Origin: Rhodovulum tesquicola
GTDB taxonomy: Bacteria; Pseudomonadota; Alphaproteobacteria; Rhodobacterales; Rhodobacteraceae
Assembly (NCBI RefSeq): GCF_024128855.1
Contig: NZ_JAMYDV010000007.1
Location: 92,514 to 156,513 of the forward strand
Direction: 5' to 3'
DNA length: 64,000 bases
Positions 7,754 to 16,914 of this stretch are shown here, piece by piece. Position 1 is the stretch's first letter. Each line of letters opens with the position of its first letter. The notes beneath the pieces were generated by a model. The model searched no databases. It worked only from the letters and a program-made list of their open reading frames with translations, and was not told the DNA's origin. The translations under genes were made by a program, and so were the position numbers.

Positions 7754-9046
7754 TCAGGCGCTCTTGCCGGCCTCCAGCACGTCCTCGAAGGTCCGCAGAC
7801 CGGTCCGCGGCGCCTGCACCAGCACCGCCATGTTGCCGGGCTTGTGCTCGTTGCGATACATCTTCATGTGCGCGGCCGGGATCTCGGCCCAGGGGAAGAC
7901 CTCGGACATGCAGGGGTCAAGCCGACGCTGGCACATCAGCCGGTTCGCCGCCGCGGCCTGTTTCAGGTGGGCAAAGTGGCTGCCCTGGATGCGCTTCTGA
8001 TGCATCCAGACATAGCGCGCGTCCATCGTCAGGTTGAACCCGGTGGTGCCTGCACAGATCACCACCATGCCGCCCCGCTTGACCACGAAGGTCGAGATCG
8101 GGAAGGTCGACTCGCCCGGGTGCTCGAACACCATGTCGACATTCACGCCCTTGCCGGTGATGTCCCAGATCGCCTTGCCGAACTTGCGCGCCTCGGAGAA
8201 CCACTCCTTGTATTCCGGCGTGTTCACCTTGGGCAGTTGCCCCCAGCACTTGAAGTCCTTGCGGTTGATCACGCCCTTGGCGCCGAGATTCATCACGAAG
8301 TCGCGCTTCGACTCCTCCGAGATCACGGCGATGGCGTTTGCGCCCGCGGTGTTGATCAGCTGGATCGCATAGGAGCCCAGCCCGCCCGAGGCCCCCCAGA
8401 CCAGCACGTTCTGACCCGGCTTCAGTTCATGCGGGTGGTGGCCGAACAGCATCCGATAGGCAGTGGCCAGCGTCAGCGTGTAACAGGCCGACTCCTCCCA
8501 GGTCAGGTGCCTGGGCCGGGGCAGCAATTGCTGCGCCTGCACGCGGGTGAACTGGCTGAACGACCCGTCCGGGGTTTCATAGCCCCAGATCCGCTGGGTC
8601 GGCGAGAACATCGGATCGCCGCCATTGCACTCCTCGTCGTCGCCGTCATCCTGGTTGCAGTGGATCACGACCTCGTCGCCCACCTTCCAGTTCTTCACCT
8701 TGTCGCCCACCGCCCAGACGATGCCCGAGGCATCCGAACCGGCGATGTGATAGGGCGCACCGTGACCGTCGAAGGGCGAGATCGGAACGCCGAGGCCCGC
8801 CCAGATCCCGTTGTAGTTCACGCCCGCGGCCATCACGAGCACCAGCACCTCGTGGCTGTCGATCGCGGGCGTCTCCACCACCTCGACCTGGAACGACTTG
8901 TCGGGCTCGCCATGGCGCTCGCGCCGGATCGCCCAGGCATACATCTTCGGCGGAACGTATCCGAGCGGCGGCATCTCGCCGATCTCGTAAAGCTCTTTCT
9001 CGGGCGCCTCGTAGGGCGTGATCGACGGGTTCGTGTCCAGAGCCAT
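7754..9046 (-). CDS. ccr: Crotonyl-CoA carboxylase/reductase
   Basis: A 430-residue MDR-family enzyme that reductively carboxylates crotonyl-CoA to (2S)-ethylmalonyl-CoA with NADPH. This is the key step of the ethylmalonyl-CoA pathway for acetyl-CoA assimilation without isocitrate lyase. Visible are the GroES-like N-terminal domain (PYHIAGSDASG near 98-108) and the Rossmann glycine motif (GASGGLGSYAIQL, 218-230). The His-rich segment GSHFAHL lies in the region of the CO2-binding histidine. The ATG at 9046 follows an ideal AAGGAGG site; a longer frame to 9319 lacks one and its extension is low-complexity. It is divergent from ecm, as in other Rhodobacterales. Confidence 0.96.
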   Translation of the reverse strand: MALDTNPSITPYEAPEKELYEIGEMPPLGYVPPKMYAWAIRRERHGEPDKSFQVEVVETPAIDSHEVLVLVMAAGVNYNGIWAGLGVPISPFDGHGAPYHIAGSDASGIVWAVGDKVKNWKVGDEVVIHCNQDDGDDEECNGGDPMFSPTQRIWGYETPDGSFSQFTRVQAQQLLPRPRHLTWEESACYTLTLATAYRMLFGHHPHELKPGQNVLVWGASGGLGSYAIQLINTAGANAIAVISEESKRDFVMNLGAKGVINRKDFKCWGQLPKVNTPEYKEWFSEARKFGKAIWDITGKGVNVDMVFEHPGESTFPISTFVVKRGGMVVICAGTTGFNLTMDARYVWMHQKRIQGSHFAHLKQAAAANRLMCQRRLDPCMSEVFPWAEIPAAHMKMYRNEHKPGNMAVLVQAPRTGLRTFEDVLEAGKSA

Positions 9047-9278
9047 CGGGGCCTCCTTGATCGGTGAAAGGTTCTCGCCGCGCCGCAGAATCGCCGCGGA
9101 CTGTCTGGTCTGATAGAAAGCGTCACGCAACATTGCAACGAAAATCCGGGCGGTATCGGTAATTTTATGTCGTCGCCGCGAGCGGCTTGCCGCGACGCAG
9201 CGAATTGACATCGCCAGATCCTTACCCTTATCTCGGCGGAAGCGAAATTTTCTTGCCAACCTGACTCCGAGGCGCGCC
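9047..9278. promoter_or_regulatory. Divergent ccr/ecm promoter region
   Basis: These 232 bases separate two divergent genes of one pathway and must hold both promoters. It contains GCAA-CA-TTGC (9127-9136), an inverted repeat followed by AA that resembles the TTTGCAAA-like half-sites of RamB/ScfR regulators. It also contains AT-rich stretches unusual for the region (AATTTTATG near 9162, AAATTTTCTTG near 9245). No riboswitch fold was recognised. Assignment of the repeat to a specific regulator is speculative. Confidence 0.45.
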
Positions 9279-11246
9279 ATGACCGAGACGATGAAAGACC
9301 GCCCCTGGCTGTTCCGCACCTATGCGGGCCACTCCACCGCCAAGGCATCGAACGCGCTTTACCGCAGCAACCTCGCCAAGGGCCAGACCGGTCTTTCGGT
9401 CGCCTTCGACCTGCCCACCCAGACCGGCTATGACAGCGATCACGAGCTTTCCCGCGGCGAGGTCGGCAAGGTCGGCGTGCCGGTGGCACATCTGGGCGAC
9501 ATGCGCACGCTGTTCGACGGCATCCCGCTGGAACAGATGAACACCTCGATGACGATCAACGCGCCCGCGCCCTGGCTGCTCGCGCTTTACATCGCGGTGG
9601 CCGAGGAACAGGGCGCCGACATCTCGAAACTGCAGGGCACCGTCCAGAACGACATCATCAAGGAATACCTTTCGCGTGGCACCTATATCTGCCCGCCGAA
9701 GCCGTCGCTGCGGATGATCACCGATGTCGCGGCCTATACCCGCGAGCACCTGCCCAAATGGAACCCGATGAACGTGTGTTCCTATCACCTGCAAGAGGCG
9801 GGCGCGACGCCGGAACAGGAACTGGCCTTCGCGCTGGCCACCGCGACCGCGGTGCTGGACGATCTTCGGACCAAGGTCGCGCCAGAGCATTTCCCCGACA
9901 TGGTGGGCCGCATCTCGTTCTTCGTGAATGCCGGCATCCGCTTCGTCACCGAGATGTGCAAGATGCGCGCCTTCGTCGAACTCTGGGACGAGATCTGCCG
10001 CGACCGCTACGGCGTCGAGGACGAGAAATACCGTCGCTTCCGCTATGGCGTGCAGGTCAACAGCCTCGGGCTGACCGAACAGCAGCCGGAAAACAACGTC
10101 TATCGCATCCTGATCGAGGCGCTGGCGGTCACCCTGTCGAAAAAGGCCCGTGCCCGCGCCGTGCAACTGCCCGCCTGGAACGAGGCGCTGGGCCTGCCGC
10201 GGCCCTGGGACCAGCAATGGTCGCTCAGGATGCAGCAGATCCTGGCCTATGAAACCGACCTTCTGGAATACGAGGACCTGTTCGACGGCAACCCCGCGGT
10301 GAGCGCGCGGGTCGAGGATCTCAAGGCCAATGCGCGCGCGGAACTGGCCCAGATCGACGCGCTGGGCGGCGCGGTGGCGGCCATCGACTACATGAAGTCG
10401 CGCCTTGTCGACAGCAATTCCGACCGCATCGCCCGGGTCGAGACCGGCGAGACGGTCGTGATCGGGGTCAACCGCTGGACCCAGGGCGAACCCTCGCCGC
10501 TGACCGCGGGCGAGGACGCGATCATGGTGGTCGATCCGGCGGTCGAGGCCGACCAGATCGCGCGCCTGAACGCCTGGCGGGCCGAGCGTGACGCGGATGC
10601 CGTTGCCCATGCGCTCAAGGCGCTGCGCGAGGCCGCGTCGACGGGCGCCAACATCATGCCGCCCTCGATCGCGGCGGCGAAGGCGGGGGTGACCACCGGC
10701 GAATGGGGCGACGTGATGCGCAGCGTCTTCGGCCAGTATCGCGGCCCGACGGGTGTTTCCAAGAACCCCTCGAACCGCACCGAAGGTCTTGATGACATCC
10801 GCGCCGCGGTGGACGCGGTGGCCGCCCGGCTGGGGCGGCGGCCGAAATTCCTGGTCGGCAAGCCCGGCCTCGACGGCCATTCGAACGGCGCCGAACAGAT
10901 CGCAGCCCGCGCCCGCGATTGCGGCATGGACATCCATTACGAGGGCATCCGCCTGACCCCGGCCGAGATCGTCGCCGCCGCCCGCGAGGGTAATGTGGAT
11001 ATCGTCGGCCTCTCGATCCTGTCGGGCAGCCATATCCCGCTGGTGGATAGCCTGATGAAGCTGATGCGCGAAAACGACCTGACGCATATCCCGGTCGTCG
11101 TCGGCGGCATCATCCCCGAGGACGACGCCCGCCGCCTGCGAGCGATGGGCGTGGCCAAGGTCTACACGCCGAAGGATTTCGAACTGAACCGCATCATGTT
11201 CGACATTGTCGGCCTGATCGGCCCCGAGCCCGTCGCGGCGGAATAG
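9279..11246 (+). CDS. ecm: Ethylmalonyl-CoA mutase, coenzyme B12-dependent
   Basis: A 655-residue single-chain acyl-CoA mutase that converts ethylmalonyl-CoA to methylsuccinyl-CoA. The N-terminal catalytic barrel carries the substrate region GLSVAFDLPTQTGYD (near 45-60). The C-terminal B12 domain (about 520-650) has the cobalt-ligand motif DGHSNG and the strand VVVGGIIP. Pairing with ccr, and sequence memory of the MeaA/Ecm family, favour ethylmalonyl- over methylmalonyl-CoA mutase; the lengths overlap, so this rests on context. A GAGG ribosome site precedes the ATG. It is followed by a strong hairpin and a convergent gene. Confidence 0.92.
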   Translation: MTETMKDRPWLFRTYAGHSTAKASNALYRSNLAKGQTGLSVAFDLPTQTGYDSDHELSRGEVGKVGVPVAHLGDMRTLFDGIPLEQMNTSMTINAPAPWLLALYIAVAEEQGADISKLQGTVQNDIIKEYLSRGTYICPPKPSLRMITDVAAYTREHLPKWNPMNVCSYHLQEAGATPEQELAFALATATAVLDDLRTKVAPEHFPDMVGRISFFVNAGIRFVTEMCKMRAFVELWDEICRDRYGVEDEKYRRFRYGVQVNSLGLTEQQPENNVYRILIEALAVTLSKKARARAVQLPAWNEALGLPRPWDQQWSLRMQQILAYETDLLEYEDLFDGNPAVSARVEDLKANARAELAQIDALGGAVAAIDYMKSRLVDSNSDRIARVETGETVVIGVNRWTQGEPSPLTAGEDAIMVVDPAVEADQIARLNAWRAERDADAVAHALKALREAASTGANIMPPSIAAAKAGVTTGEWGDVMRSVFGQYRGPTGVSKNPSNRTEGLDDIRAAVDAVAARLGRRPKFLVGKPGLDGHSNGAEQIAARARDCGMDIHYEGIRLTPAEIVAAAREGNVDIVGLSILSGSHIPLVDSLMKLMRENDLTHIPVVVGGIIPEDDARRLRAMGVAKVYTPKDFELNRIMFDIVGLIGPEPVAAE

Positions 11247-11283
11247 CCCCGGCCCGCGGCCCGGAACGGCCGCGGAGCGGGGC
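11246..11283. terminator. Hairpin between convergent ecm and the HPF-like gene
   Basis: GCCCCG (11246-11251) pairs with CGGGGC (11278-11283). Inside it CCGCGGCC pairs with GGCCGCGG around a six-base loop, with two mismatches between the two stems. It begins on the ecm stop codon and ends just before the convergent HPF-like gene. It can terminate both, although no U-tract follows. Confidence 0.6.
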
Positions 11284-11290
11284 GTCGGGC

Positions 11291-11608
11291 TCAGCGTCGC
11301 GGGTCGAGCTTGCCGAACTCGCTTTCGAGATGCGCCCGCATCTTGCGCGCGCCGCCGCGCAGGGCGGCCTCGACATTGGCGTCACTATGGGTGACCGTGT
11401 GCGGCCGCAACCCCTCGGGGCGCGCCTCGATGGTGCAGCGGATGTCGTCGGGACCGCCCTTGGCGCCGTTGGTATCGACCAGATGCACCTCGACCCGCGT
11501 CAAGCGGCCCGTCAGATGCCCCAGACCGGACGTCACCATCTGTTCGGCCACCTCGGCCAACCGCTCGTCGCCATGGATGTTGGAATCGGTGTTCAGTTGG
11601 AACTGCAT
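11291..11608 (-). CDS. HPF/RaiA-like ribosome-associated protein
   Basis: A protein of 105 residues. It resembles the sigma-54 modulation/HPF-RaiA fold: a strand rich in N-terminal polar residues (FQLNTDSNIHGDERLAEVA), a central VEVHLVDTNG segment, and a basic C-terminal helix (ALRGGARKMRAHLE). Such proteins bind the 30S decoding region and hibernate or protect ribosomes in stress. Sequence match to classical HPF is weak, so a ribosome role is inferred from fold and size. An AAGGAGG site precedes the ATG. It lies downstream of the glycosylglycerate genes on the same strand with an 86-base gap. Confidence 0.6.
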   Translation of the reverse strand: MQFQLNTDSNIHGDERLAEVAEQMVTSGLGHLTGRLTRVEVHLVDTNGAKGGPDDIRCTIEARPEGLRPHTVTHSDANVEAALRGGARKMRAHLESEFGKLDPRR

Positions 11609-11694
11609 GTCGTCTGGCCTCCTTCAGCTGAGCCTCTCTTGTCACCTAGGCATGCCCAGGCCGGATCGCCAGCCCCCCACACGGCTGCGACCGC

Positions 11695-12915
11695 CTAGAC
11701 GAATTCCGCCGCATCCGCCGCGACCGCCGACAGCATGTCCGACATCAGGTCGGGATCGGCCGCATGCACCCTGTTCCATGTCGGGATGAAGGGCGTCTCG
11801 GCGGGGTTTTCCAGGTAGACATTGCCCGCCTCGACGATGTTGCGGGCAAACAGCTCGATGATGTTCTCCTCGCCATGCCGGTCGAGGCTGAGCCCGTTCA
11901 TCCGCGCATCGTTGTAGTAGCAATCCAGCAAATCCAGCGCCGAGCGGTAATAGGTCGCCTTGAGCGTGCGGAACACCTCTTCGGAGAACACCGTTCCGTC
12001 GGCCGCCAGCTTGCGGAAGATCGACTTGCAGATATCGACCGACATCCGCGACAGTCCCGCACTGGCATCCTCGGCCGAGACCGGCTGGTGCTTGTGGTCA
12101 TAGCTGTCGGCGATCTCGACCTGGCAGACGGATCCCGGCGCAAGGTTGCGCCAGGCCTCGGACAGCACGCCGATTTCCAGACCCCAGTCGGACGGGATGC
12201 GCAGATCGGGCAGGGGCGCGGTGCGCATCGCGAATTCGCCCGACAGCGGGTAGCGGAACGAACGCAGGTAATCGAGATAGTCGCGGTCCCCGATCGTCTT
12301 TTTCAGCGCGATCAGGATCGGGCTGACCAGCAGGCGGCTGACCCGCCCGTTCAGCTTGCCCTCGCCGATCCTTGGGTAGAAGCCCTTGGCCAGTTGATAG
12401 GGAAAGTTCGGGTTCGCCACCGGATAGACCAGCCGGGCCAGCATCTCGCGACTGTAGGTCAGGATATCGCAATCATGCAGCGCCATCACCGCGCTGTCCT
12501 TGCAGGCCATCAGATAGCCCATGCAGAACCACACGTTGCGCCCCTTGCCCGGCTCGCCAGGATGCAGGTTCAGCGCGTCCAGCCGGGCATGGATCGCCTT
12601 CATCCGCGGGCTGTCCTGCCAGATCACGACATGGTTCTGCGGCAAGCGACCGAAGAAATTCACGGCATGGGCGAACTGGGCGGCATCGGCCTGGTCCAGC
12701 CCGATCACGATACGGTGCAGATAGGGCACCTCGGCCAGTTCATCGAGGATGGCGGGAAGGGCGTCGCCCTGAAGTTCCGAGAACAGCGAGGGCAGGATCA
12801 GGCTGATCTTGCGGGTCTGGGCAAAGCTCGTCAGTTCGTGGATCAGCAGATCCGGCGCGGCGAACCGCAGGTTGTGCAAGGTCGCCACATTGCCGTTCTG
12901 GTGAAAATCCGCCAA
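11695..12915 (-). CDS. GT81-family glycosyltransferase, glucosyl/mannosyl-3-phosphoglycerate synthase-like
   Basis: A protein of 406 residues. The metal/nucleotide-sugar motif is DCD at residues 148-150 (ALHDCDI), with a GT-A fold layout and a long C-terminal helical part. Family members transfer glucose or mannose from a nucleotide sugar to 3-phosphoglycerate, the first step to glucosylglycerate or mannosylglycerate compatible solutes. The start codon is TTG at 12915, chosen because a strong AGGAGG site lies nine bases before it and no ATG fits. The HAD phosphatase gene ends 18 bases upstream, so the pair forms a two-step pathway. Donor sugar is not resolved. Confidence 0.72.
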   Translation of the reverse strand: MADFHQNGNVATLHNLRFAAPDLLIHELTSFAQTRKISLILPSLFSELQGDALPAILDELAEVPYLHRIVIGLDQADAAQFAHAVNFFGRLPQNHVVIWQDSPRMKAIHARLDALNLHPGEPGKGRNVWFCMGYLMACKDSAVMALHDCDILTYSREMLARLVYPVANPNFPYQLAKGFYPRIGEGKLNGRVSRLLVSPILIALKKTIGDRDYLDYLRSFRYPLSGEFAMRTAPLPDLRIPSDWGLEIGVLSEAWRNLAPGSVCQVEIADSYDHKHQPVSAEDASAGLSRMSVDICKSIFRKLAADGTVFSEEVFRTLKATYYRSALDLLDCYYNDARMNGLSLDRHGEENIIELFARNIVEAGNVYLENPAETPFIPTWNRVHAADPDLMSDMLSAVAADAAEFV

Positions 12916-12933
12916 GCGCCCGATCCTCCTGCC

Positions 12934-13713
12934 TCAGATGCCGCGCTCCTTGATAACCCGTTCCATCGCCGCGTTCCAACCTTTCGGTCCTTCTGCGTCG
13001 ATCCGCAGAATCCGCCCCCCGGCCTCGCCCGAAAGCGGCGGCAGGGACGGGCGGTGCGGATTGGCGATGACAAACCCCAGATCGGCGGCTTCCAGCATCT
13101 CGACATCATTGGGCGCATCGCCCAGCGCGACCGTGAAGGGGCGGCCATAGCGGGCGGCGATCTCGGCCATGCGGCTGGCCTTGGTCCCGCCGAAGGACAG
13201 TGTCAGGAAGCGCCCGCCCTCGCGCGCCTGCAGGCCTTGCGTGGCCAGCGCGCCGAGGAACGCCGCCTTCTGCGCCTCCGATCCACGCCAGAGTCCCGGC
13301 TCGGAAAACCGCCGCCGCGCGGCAAGCTCGGCCTCGGCCAGCGGCAGGCCGGTGCGCCGGGCGATCATCGGCACGTCCCAGTCACCAAAGCCCCGGAACG
13401 CCGCCCGCAGCGAGGCGGGCAGCCGATCCAGCGCGGCACGCAATTCGTGATAGCGCCCGCGGTCCTCGGGCGCCTCGGCGCCGGGTTCCAGAACGCCCGC
13501 GCCGTTCTCGACGATGGCGGGGTGATCCGCCAGCCCCAGGTCCGCGCGCAACGGCGCGATCTCGCCCGCCGTCTTGGACGAGGCCAGGATCACCGGCACC
13601 CCCGCCGCCCGCAAGCGTGCAAGCGCAGGATCGGCCGGGTCATGGGAATAATCCTCGTGATCCAGAAGCGTGCCGTCCAGATCGGTGAAGACAAGAAAGG
13701 GGGGACTGGGCAT
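12934..13713 (-). CDS. HAD-IIB phosphatase, mannosyl/glucosyl-3-phosphoglycerate phosphatase-like
   Basis: A 259-residue HAD hydrolase. Motif I is [10 protein letters not shown] with nucleophile D11 and general acid D13. Motif II serine lies in VILASSK. Motif IV is [11 protein letters not shown] near residue 211. The IIB cap and size match the mannosyl-3-phosphoglycerate phosphatase subfamily. It should remove the phosphate made by the adjacent glycosyltransferase, giving an osmoprotectant. The ATG at 13713 begins the conserved core; its ribosome site is weak. It is divergent from the ABC exporter. Confidence 0.75.
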   Translation of the reverse strand: MPSPPFLVFTDLDGTLLDHEDYSHDPADPALARLRAAGVPVILASSKTAGEIAPLRADLGLADHPAIVENGAGVLEPGAEAPEDRGRYHELRAALDRLPASLRAAFRGFGDWDVPMIARRTGLPLAEAELAARRRFSEPGLWRGSEAQKAAFLGALATQGLQAREGGRFLTLSFGGTKASRMAEIAARYGRPFTVALGDAPNDVEMLEAADLGFVIANPHRPSLPPLSGEAGGRILRIDAEGPKGWNAAMERVIKERGI

Positions 13714-13834
13714 CGGAGGGATCCGGGCTTGTTCGCGCAGGTGGCATCCTAGCCCGGGGACAGGGCGCAAGCCACCCCGCCGCCCCTTGAAAGACGGGGC
13801 AAGGACTGTCTTATTGACCAGCGAGGGGGCGATC

Positions 13835-14542
13835 ATGGACCGTCCGATCTTTCGCACAAAGGCCCTGAGCAAGGTCTACGACACCGGGGGCGCCAAGGTT
13901 CATGCGCTGGCCGGTGTCGATCTTGAACTCTTCGCCGGAGAGCTTGCGGTTCTGCTCGGCCCCTCGGGCAGCGGGAAATCGACGCTTCTCAACATCCTGG
14001 GCGGGCTGGACCACGCCAGCGCGGGCAAGGTGTGGTTCAAGGACATCGAGCTGACCGCGCTGCGCGAGCGGGGGCTGACGCGCTATCGGCGCGACCATGT
14101 GGGCTTTGTCTTCCAGTTCTACAATCTCGTACCGTCCCTCAGCGCGCGCGAGAATGTCCAGCTTGTGACCGATGTCGCGCGCGACCCGATGGATCCGGCC
14201 GAGGCGCTGGGGCTGGTGGGTCTGTCGAACCGGCTGGACCATTTCCCGGCCGAGATGTCGGGCGGCGAACAGCAGCGCGTCGCCATCGCGCGCGCCATCG
14301 CCAAGCGGCCCGAGGTCCTGCTTTGCGACGAGCCCACCGGCGCGCTGGACAGCAAGACCGGCGTGCAGGTTCTCGAGGCGCTGAAGGACATCAACGAACG
14401 CTTCGGCACCACCACCATCGTCATCACCCATAACGCCGCGATCCGGCGGATGGCGCATCGGATCGTGCGGTTCCAGGACGGGCGCATCGTCTCGGTCGAG
14501 ACCAACGAGACCCGCCTTGCCCCCCACGATATCGACTGGTGA
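13835..14542 (+). CDS. ABC exporter ATPase, LolD/MacB-like
   Basis: A 235-residue ATPase with Walker [10 protein letters not shown] (42-50), the Q-loop region [11 protein letters not shown], signature [14 protein letters not shown], Walker [13 protein letters not shown] and switch His in VITHN. It has the compact form of the LolD/FtsE/MacB class, which works with FtsX-like permeases. A GAGGGGG site precedes the ATG at 13835; the longer frame upstream runs into the divergent phosphatase. The permease starts at a GTG overlapping this stop (GTGA), and a membrane-fusion protein follows, giving a three-gene exporter operon. Confidence 0.9.
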   Translation: MDRPIFRTKALSKVYDTGGAKVHALAGVDLELFAGELAVLLGPSGSGKSTLLNILGGLDHASAGKVWFKDIELTALRERGLTRYRRDHVGFVFQFYNLVPSLSARENVQLVTDVARDPMDPAEALGLVGLSNRLDHFPAEMSGGEQQRVAIARAIAKRPEVLLCDEPTGALDSKTGVQVLEALKDINERFGTTTIVITHNAAIRRMAHRIVRFQDGRIVSVETNETRLAPHDIDW

Positions 14543-16911
14543 GCGGCATGCAGGCGCTGGACATCAAGCTCTTGCGCGACTTCCGCCGGCTCTGGGCGCA
14601 GGCGCTGGCGATCGCGCTGGTGCTGGGCTGCGGGGTCGCGATCTTCCTGACCTCATTCGGGATGTATAACGCGCTCGAAGACACCCGCGCCGCCTATTAC
14701 GAGCGCAACCGTTTCGCCGATGTCTTTTCCGAAACCCGCCGCGCGCCCGCGCCGCTGGAAGCCGAGATCGCGGCGATCCCGGGCGTGGCGACCGTCGAGA
14801 CCCGCGTCGTCGGCTCGGTCATCCTGGACATTCCCGGCCGGACGCAGACCGCGGTGGGCCGGGTGATCTCGCTGCCGAACGGGGGGATGCCGCAGCTCAA
14901 CATCCCGCTTCTGCGCGCGGGCCGCCTACCCGCCCCCGAGGCAACCGACGAGGTTGCCGTGAACGAGCCATTCGCACGGGCCAACGGCTTCGTGCCCGGC
15001 GACAGCTTTCACGCCAACCTGAACGGGCAGAAGCGGCAGTTGACGATCACCGGCACGATGCTGTCGCCGGAATTCATCTACACGATCGGGCCGGGCCAGA
15101 TGATGCCCGACAACGCCGCCTTCGGCATCCTGTGGATGCCCGAACGCGCCGCGGCCGCCGCCTTCGACATGACCGGCGCGTTCAACTCGGTCGCGCTGAG
15201 CCTGACGCGCGACGCGCAGACGGCCGAGGTGATCGACCGGCTGGACGACCTGCTGGACCCCTATGGCGGCTTCGGCGCCTATGGGCAGGAAACGCAACTG
15301 TCCAACAGCTTCATCGACGCCGAGATCATGCAGCTCAGGACGCTGGCAATGGTGCTGCCTCCCGTCTTCTTCGGCATCTCGGCCTTTCTTGTGAACATGG
15401 TGCTGGCCCGCATCATCGCGCTGGAACGCAGCGAGATCGGGCTGCTCAAGGCCGTGGGCTATTCCGATGCCGAGGTATGCCAGCATTACCTGATGCTGGC
15501 CGGGCTGGTGGCGCTGTCGGGCATCGTGCTGGGCTTTGGCGCGGGCAGCTGGCTGGCGCATGCGCTGGCCCGGCTTTACGCGGATTTCTTCGACTTCCCC
15601 TATCTGATCTTCCGCGTCTCCTATGACGCCTACGCGATTTCGGCCGCCATCGCGCTGGGCGCGGCGGGTCTGGGTGCGCTGCGCTCGGCGCTGGCCGCGG
15701 CCCGGCTGTCGCCCGCCATCGCGATGCAGCCGCCCGCCCCGCCGCGCTACAGCCGCGGCCTGTTCGACCGGGCGCTTGGGGCGCTGCGGCTGTCGCAACC
15801 CGCGATGATGGTCTTTCGCTCGATCCTGCGCTGGCCGGTGCGGGCGGGGCTGACCACGCTGGGCCTTGCGCTGGCGGTCGCGGTGATGGTCGCCGCCACC
15901 TTCACCGACGACGCGCTGGACGAGATCCTGGACGTCGCCTTTTCCCAGTCGAACCGGCAGGACACGATGCTGCTGTTCGCCGAGGATCGGCCGGTTTCCG
16001 TGCTCGAGGAGGTCCGCCGCCTGCCCGGCGTGCTGGTGGTCGAGGGCCATCTCTACCTTGCCGCGGAACTGCGTCACGGCCCCCGGTCCAAGCAGGTCGC
16101 CATCGAGGCCCGCCCGCCCGAAAGCGATCTGTCGCGCGTGATCGACGGCACGGGCCGCGTGGTCGCGCCGCCGCCCGGCACGATCCTGCTGGCCGACCGG
16201 CTGGCCGCGCAACTGAACGTCCAGCCCGGCGACGTGATCGAGGTGGAGTTCCTGACCAACCGGCGCGAGACGTTCCAACTGCCGGTCGCTGGGCTGGTGA
16301 CGCAGTATTTCGGCCTTGGCGCCTATATGGATTTCGATACGGTCAACACCCTGTTCCGGCAGGCGCCACGGGTCTCGACCGCAAGCCTGCTGATCGACGA
16401 GGGACACGAGGACGCGCTGCATGCGCGGCTGAAGGAGATGCCGGGGCTGGCGGGCACCATCATGCTGACCGAAAGCCGCCGGGCCTTCGAGGACACCATT
16501 GCCGAGAACGTCGTGATCATGACGACGATCTACGCGACCATCGCCATCCTGATCACCGTGGGCGTGGCCTATAACGGTGCGCGGGTGCAATTGTCCGAAC
16601 GCGCGCGGGAACTGGCCAGCCTGCGCATCCTGGGCTTCAGCCGGGGCGAGGTTTCGGCGATCCTGATGGGCGAAACACTGGTGCTGGCGCTTGCGGCGCA
16701 GCCGCTGGGCTGGGTGCTGGGCTGGGCCATCGCCTGGTCGATGACCGAGGGCTTCACCTCGGATCTCTACGCGATACCGCTGGTGCTGAAACCCGCGACC
16801 TTCGCGCAGGCCAGCCTTGTGGTGCTGGTCGCCTGCGTCGTCGCGGTGCTGGTGGTGCGGCGGCGGCTGGACAATCTGGATCTTGTGGCGGTGATGAAGA
16901 CGCGGGAGTGA
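14539..16911 (+). CDS. FtsX-like ABC exporter permease
   Basis: A 790-residue protein with an N-terminal membrane helix (about 18-38), a large periplasmic domain, and two FtsX-type three-helix blocks (about 265-380 and 640-785). The duplicated arrangement is typical of the DevC/LolCE-like 'mechanotransmission' exporters, which move lipids, peptides or glycolipids rather than pumping from the cytosol. The GTG start overlaps the ATPase stop; an ATG nine bases on is also possible. The membrane-fusion gene begins three bases after the stop. Cargo is unknown. Confidence 0.85.
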   Translation: MSGMQALDIKLLRDFRRLWAQALAIALVLGCGVAIFLTSFGMYNALEDTRAAYYERNRFADVFSETRRAPAPLEAEIAAIPGVATVETRVVGSVILDIPGRTQTAVGRVISLPNGGMPQLNIPLLRAGRLPAPEATDEVAVNEPFARANGFVPGDSFHANLNGQKRQLTITGTMLSPEFIYTIGPGQMMPDNAAFGILWMPERAAAAAFDMTGAFNSVALSLTRDAQTAEVIDRLDDLLDPYGGFGAYGQETQLSNSFIDAEIMQLRTLAMVLPPVFFGISAFLVNMVLARIIALERSEIGLLKAVGYSDAEVCQHYLMLAGLVALSGIVLGFGAGSWLAHALARLYADFFDFPYLIFRVSYDAYAISAAIALGAAGLGALRSALAAARLSPAIAMQPPAPPRYSRGLFDRALGALRLSQPAMMVFRSILRWPVRAGLTTLGLALAVAVMVAATFTDDALDEILDVAFSQSNRQDTMLLFAEDRPVSVLEEVRRLPGVLVVEGHLYLAAELRHGPRSKQVAIEARPPESDLSRVIDGTGRVVAPPPGTILLADRLAAQLNVQPGDVIEVEFLTNRRETFQLPVAGLVTQYFGLGAYMDFDTVNTLFRQAPRVSTASLLIDEGHEDALHARLKEMPGLAGTIMLTESRRAFEDTIAENVVIMTTIYATIAILITVGVAYNGARVQLSERARELASLRILGFSRGEVSAILMGETLVLALAAQPLGWVLGWAIAWSMTEGFTSDLYAIPLVLKPATFAQASLVVLVACVVAVLVVRRRLDNLDLVAVMKTRE

Positions 16912-16914
16912 GGC

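Noticed and set aside
9047..9278. A B12 riboswitch in front of ecm
   Set aside because: No B12-box-like sequence or suitable leader length is visible. Ecm uses B12 as cofactor, but its synthesis is not expected to be switched this way.
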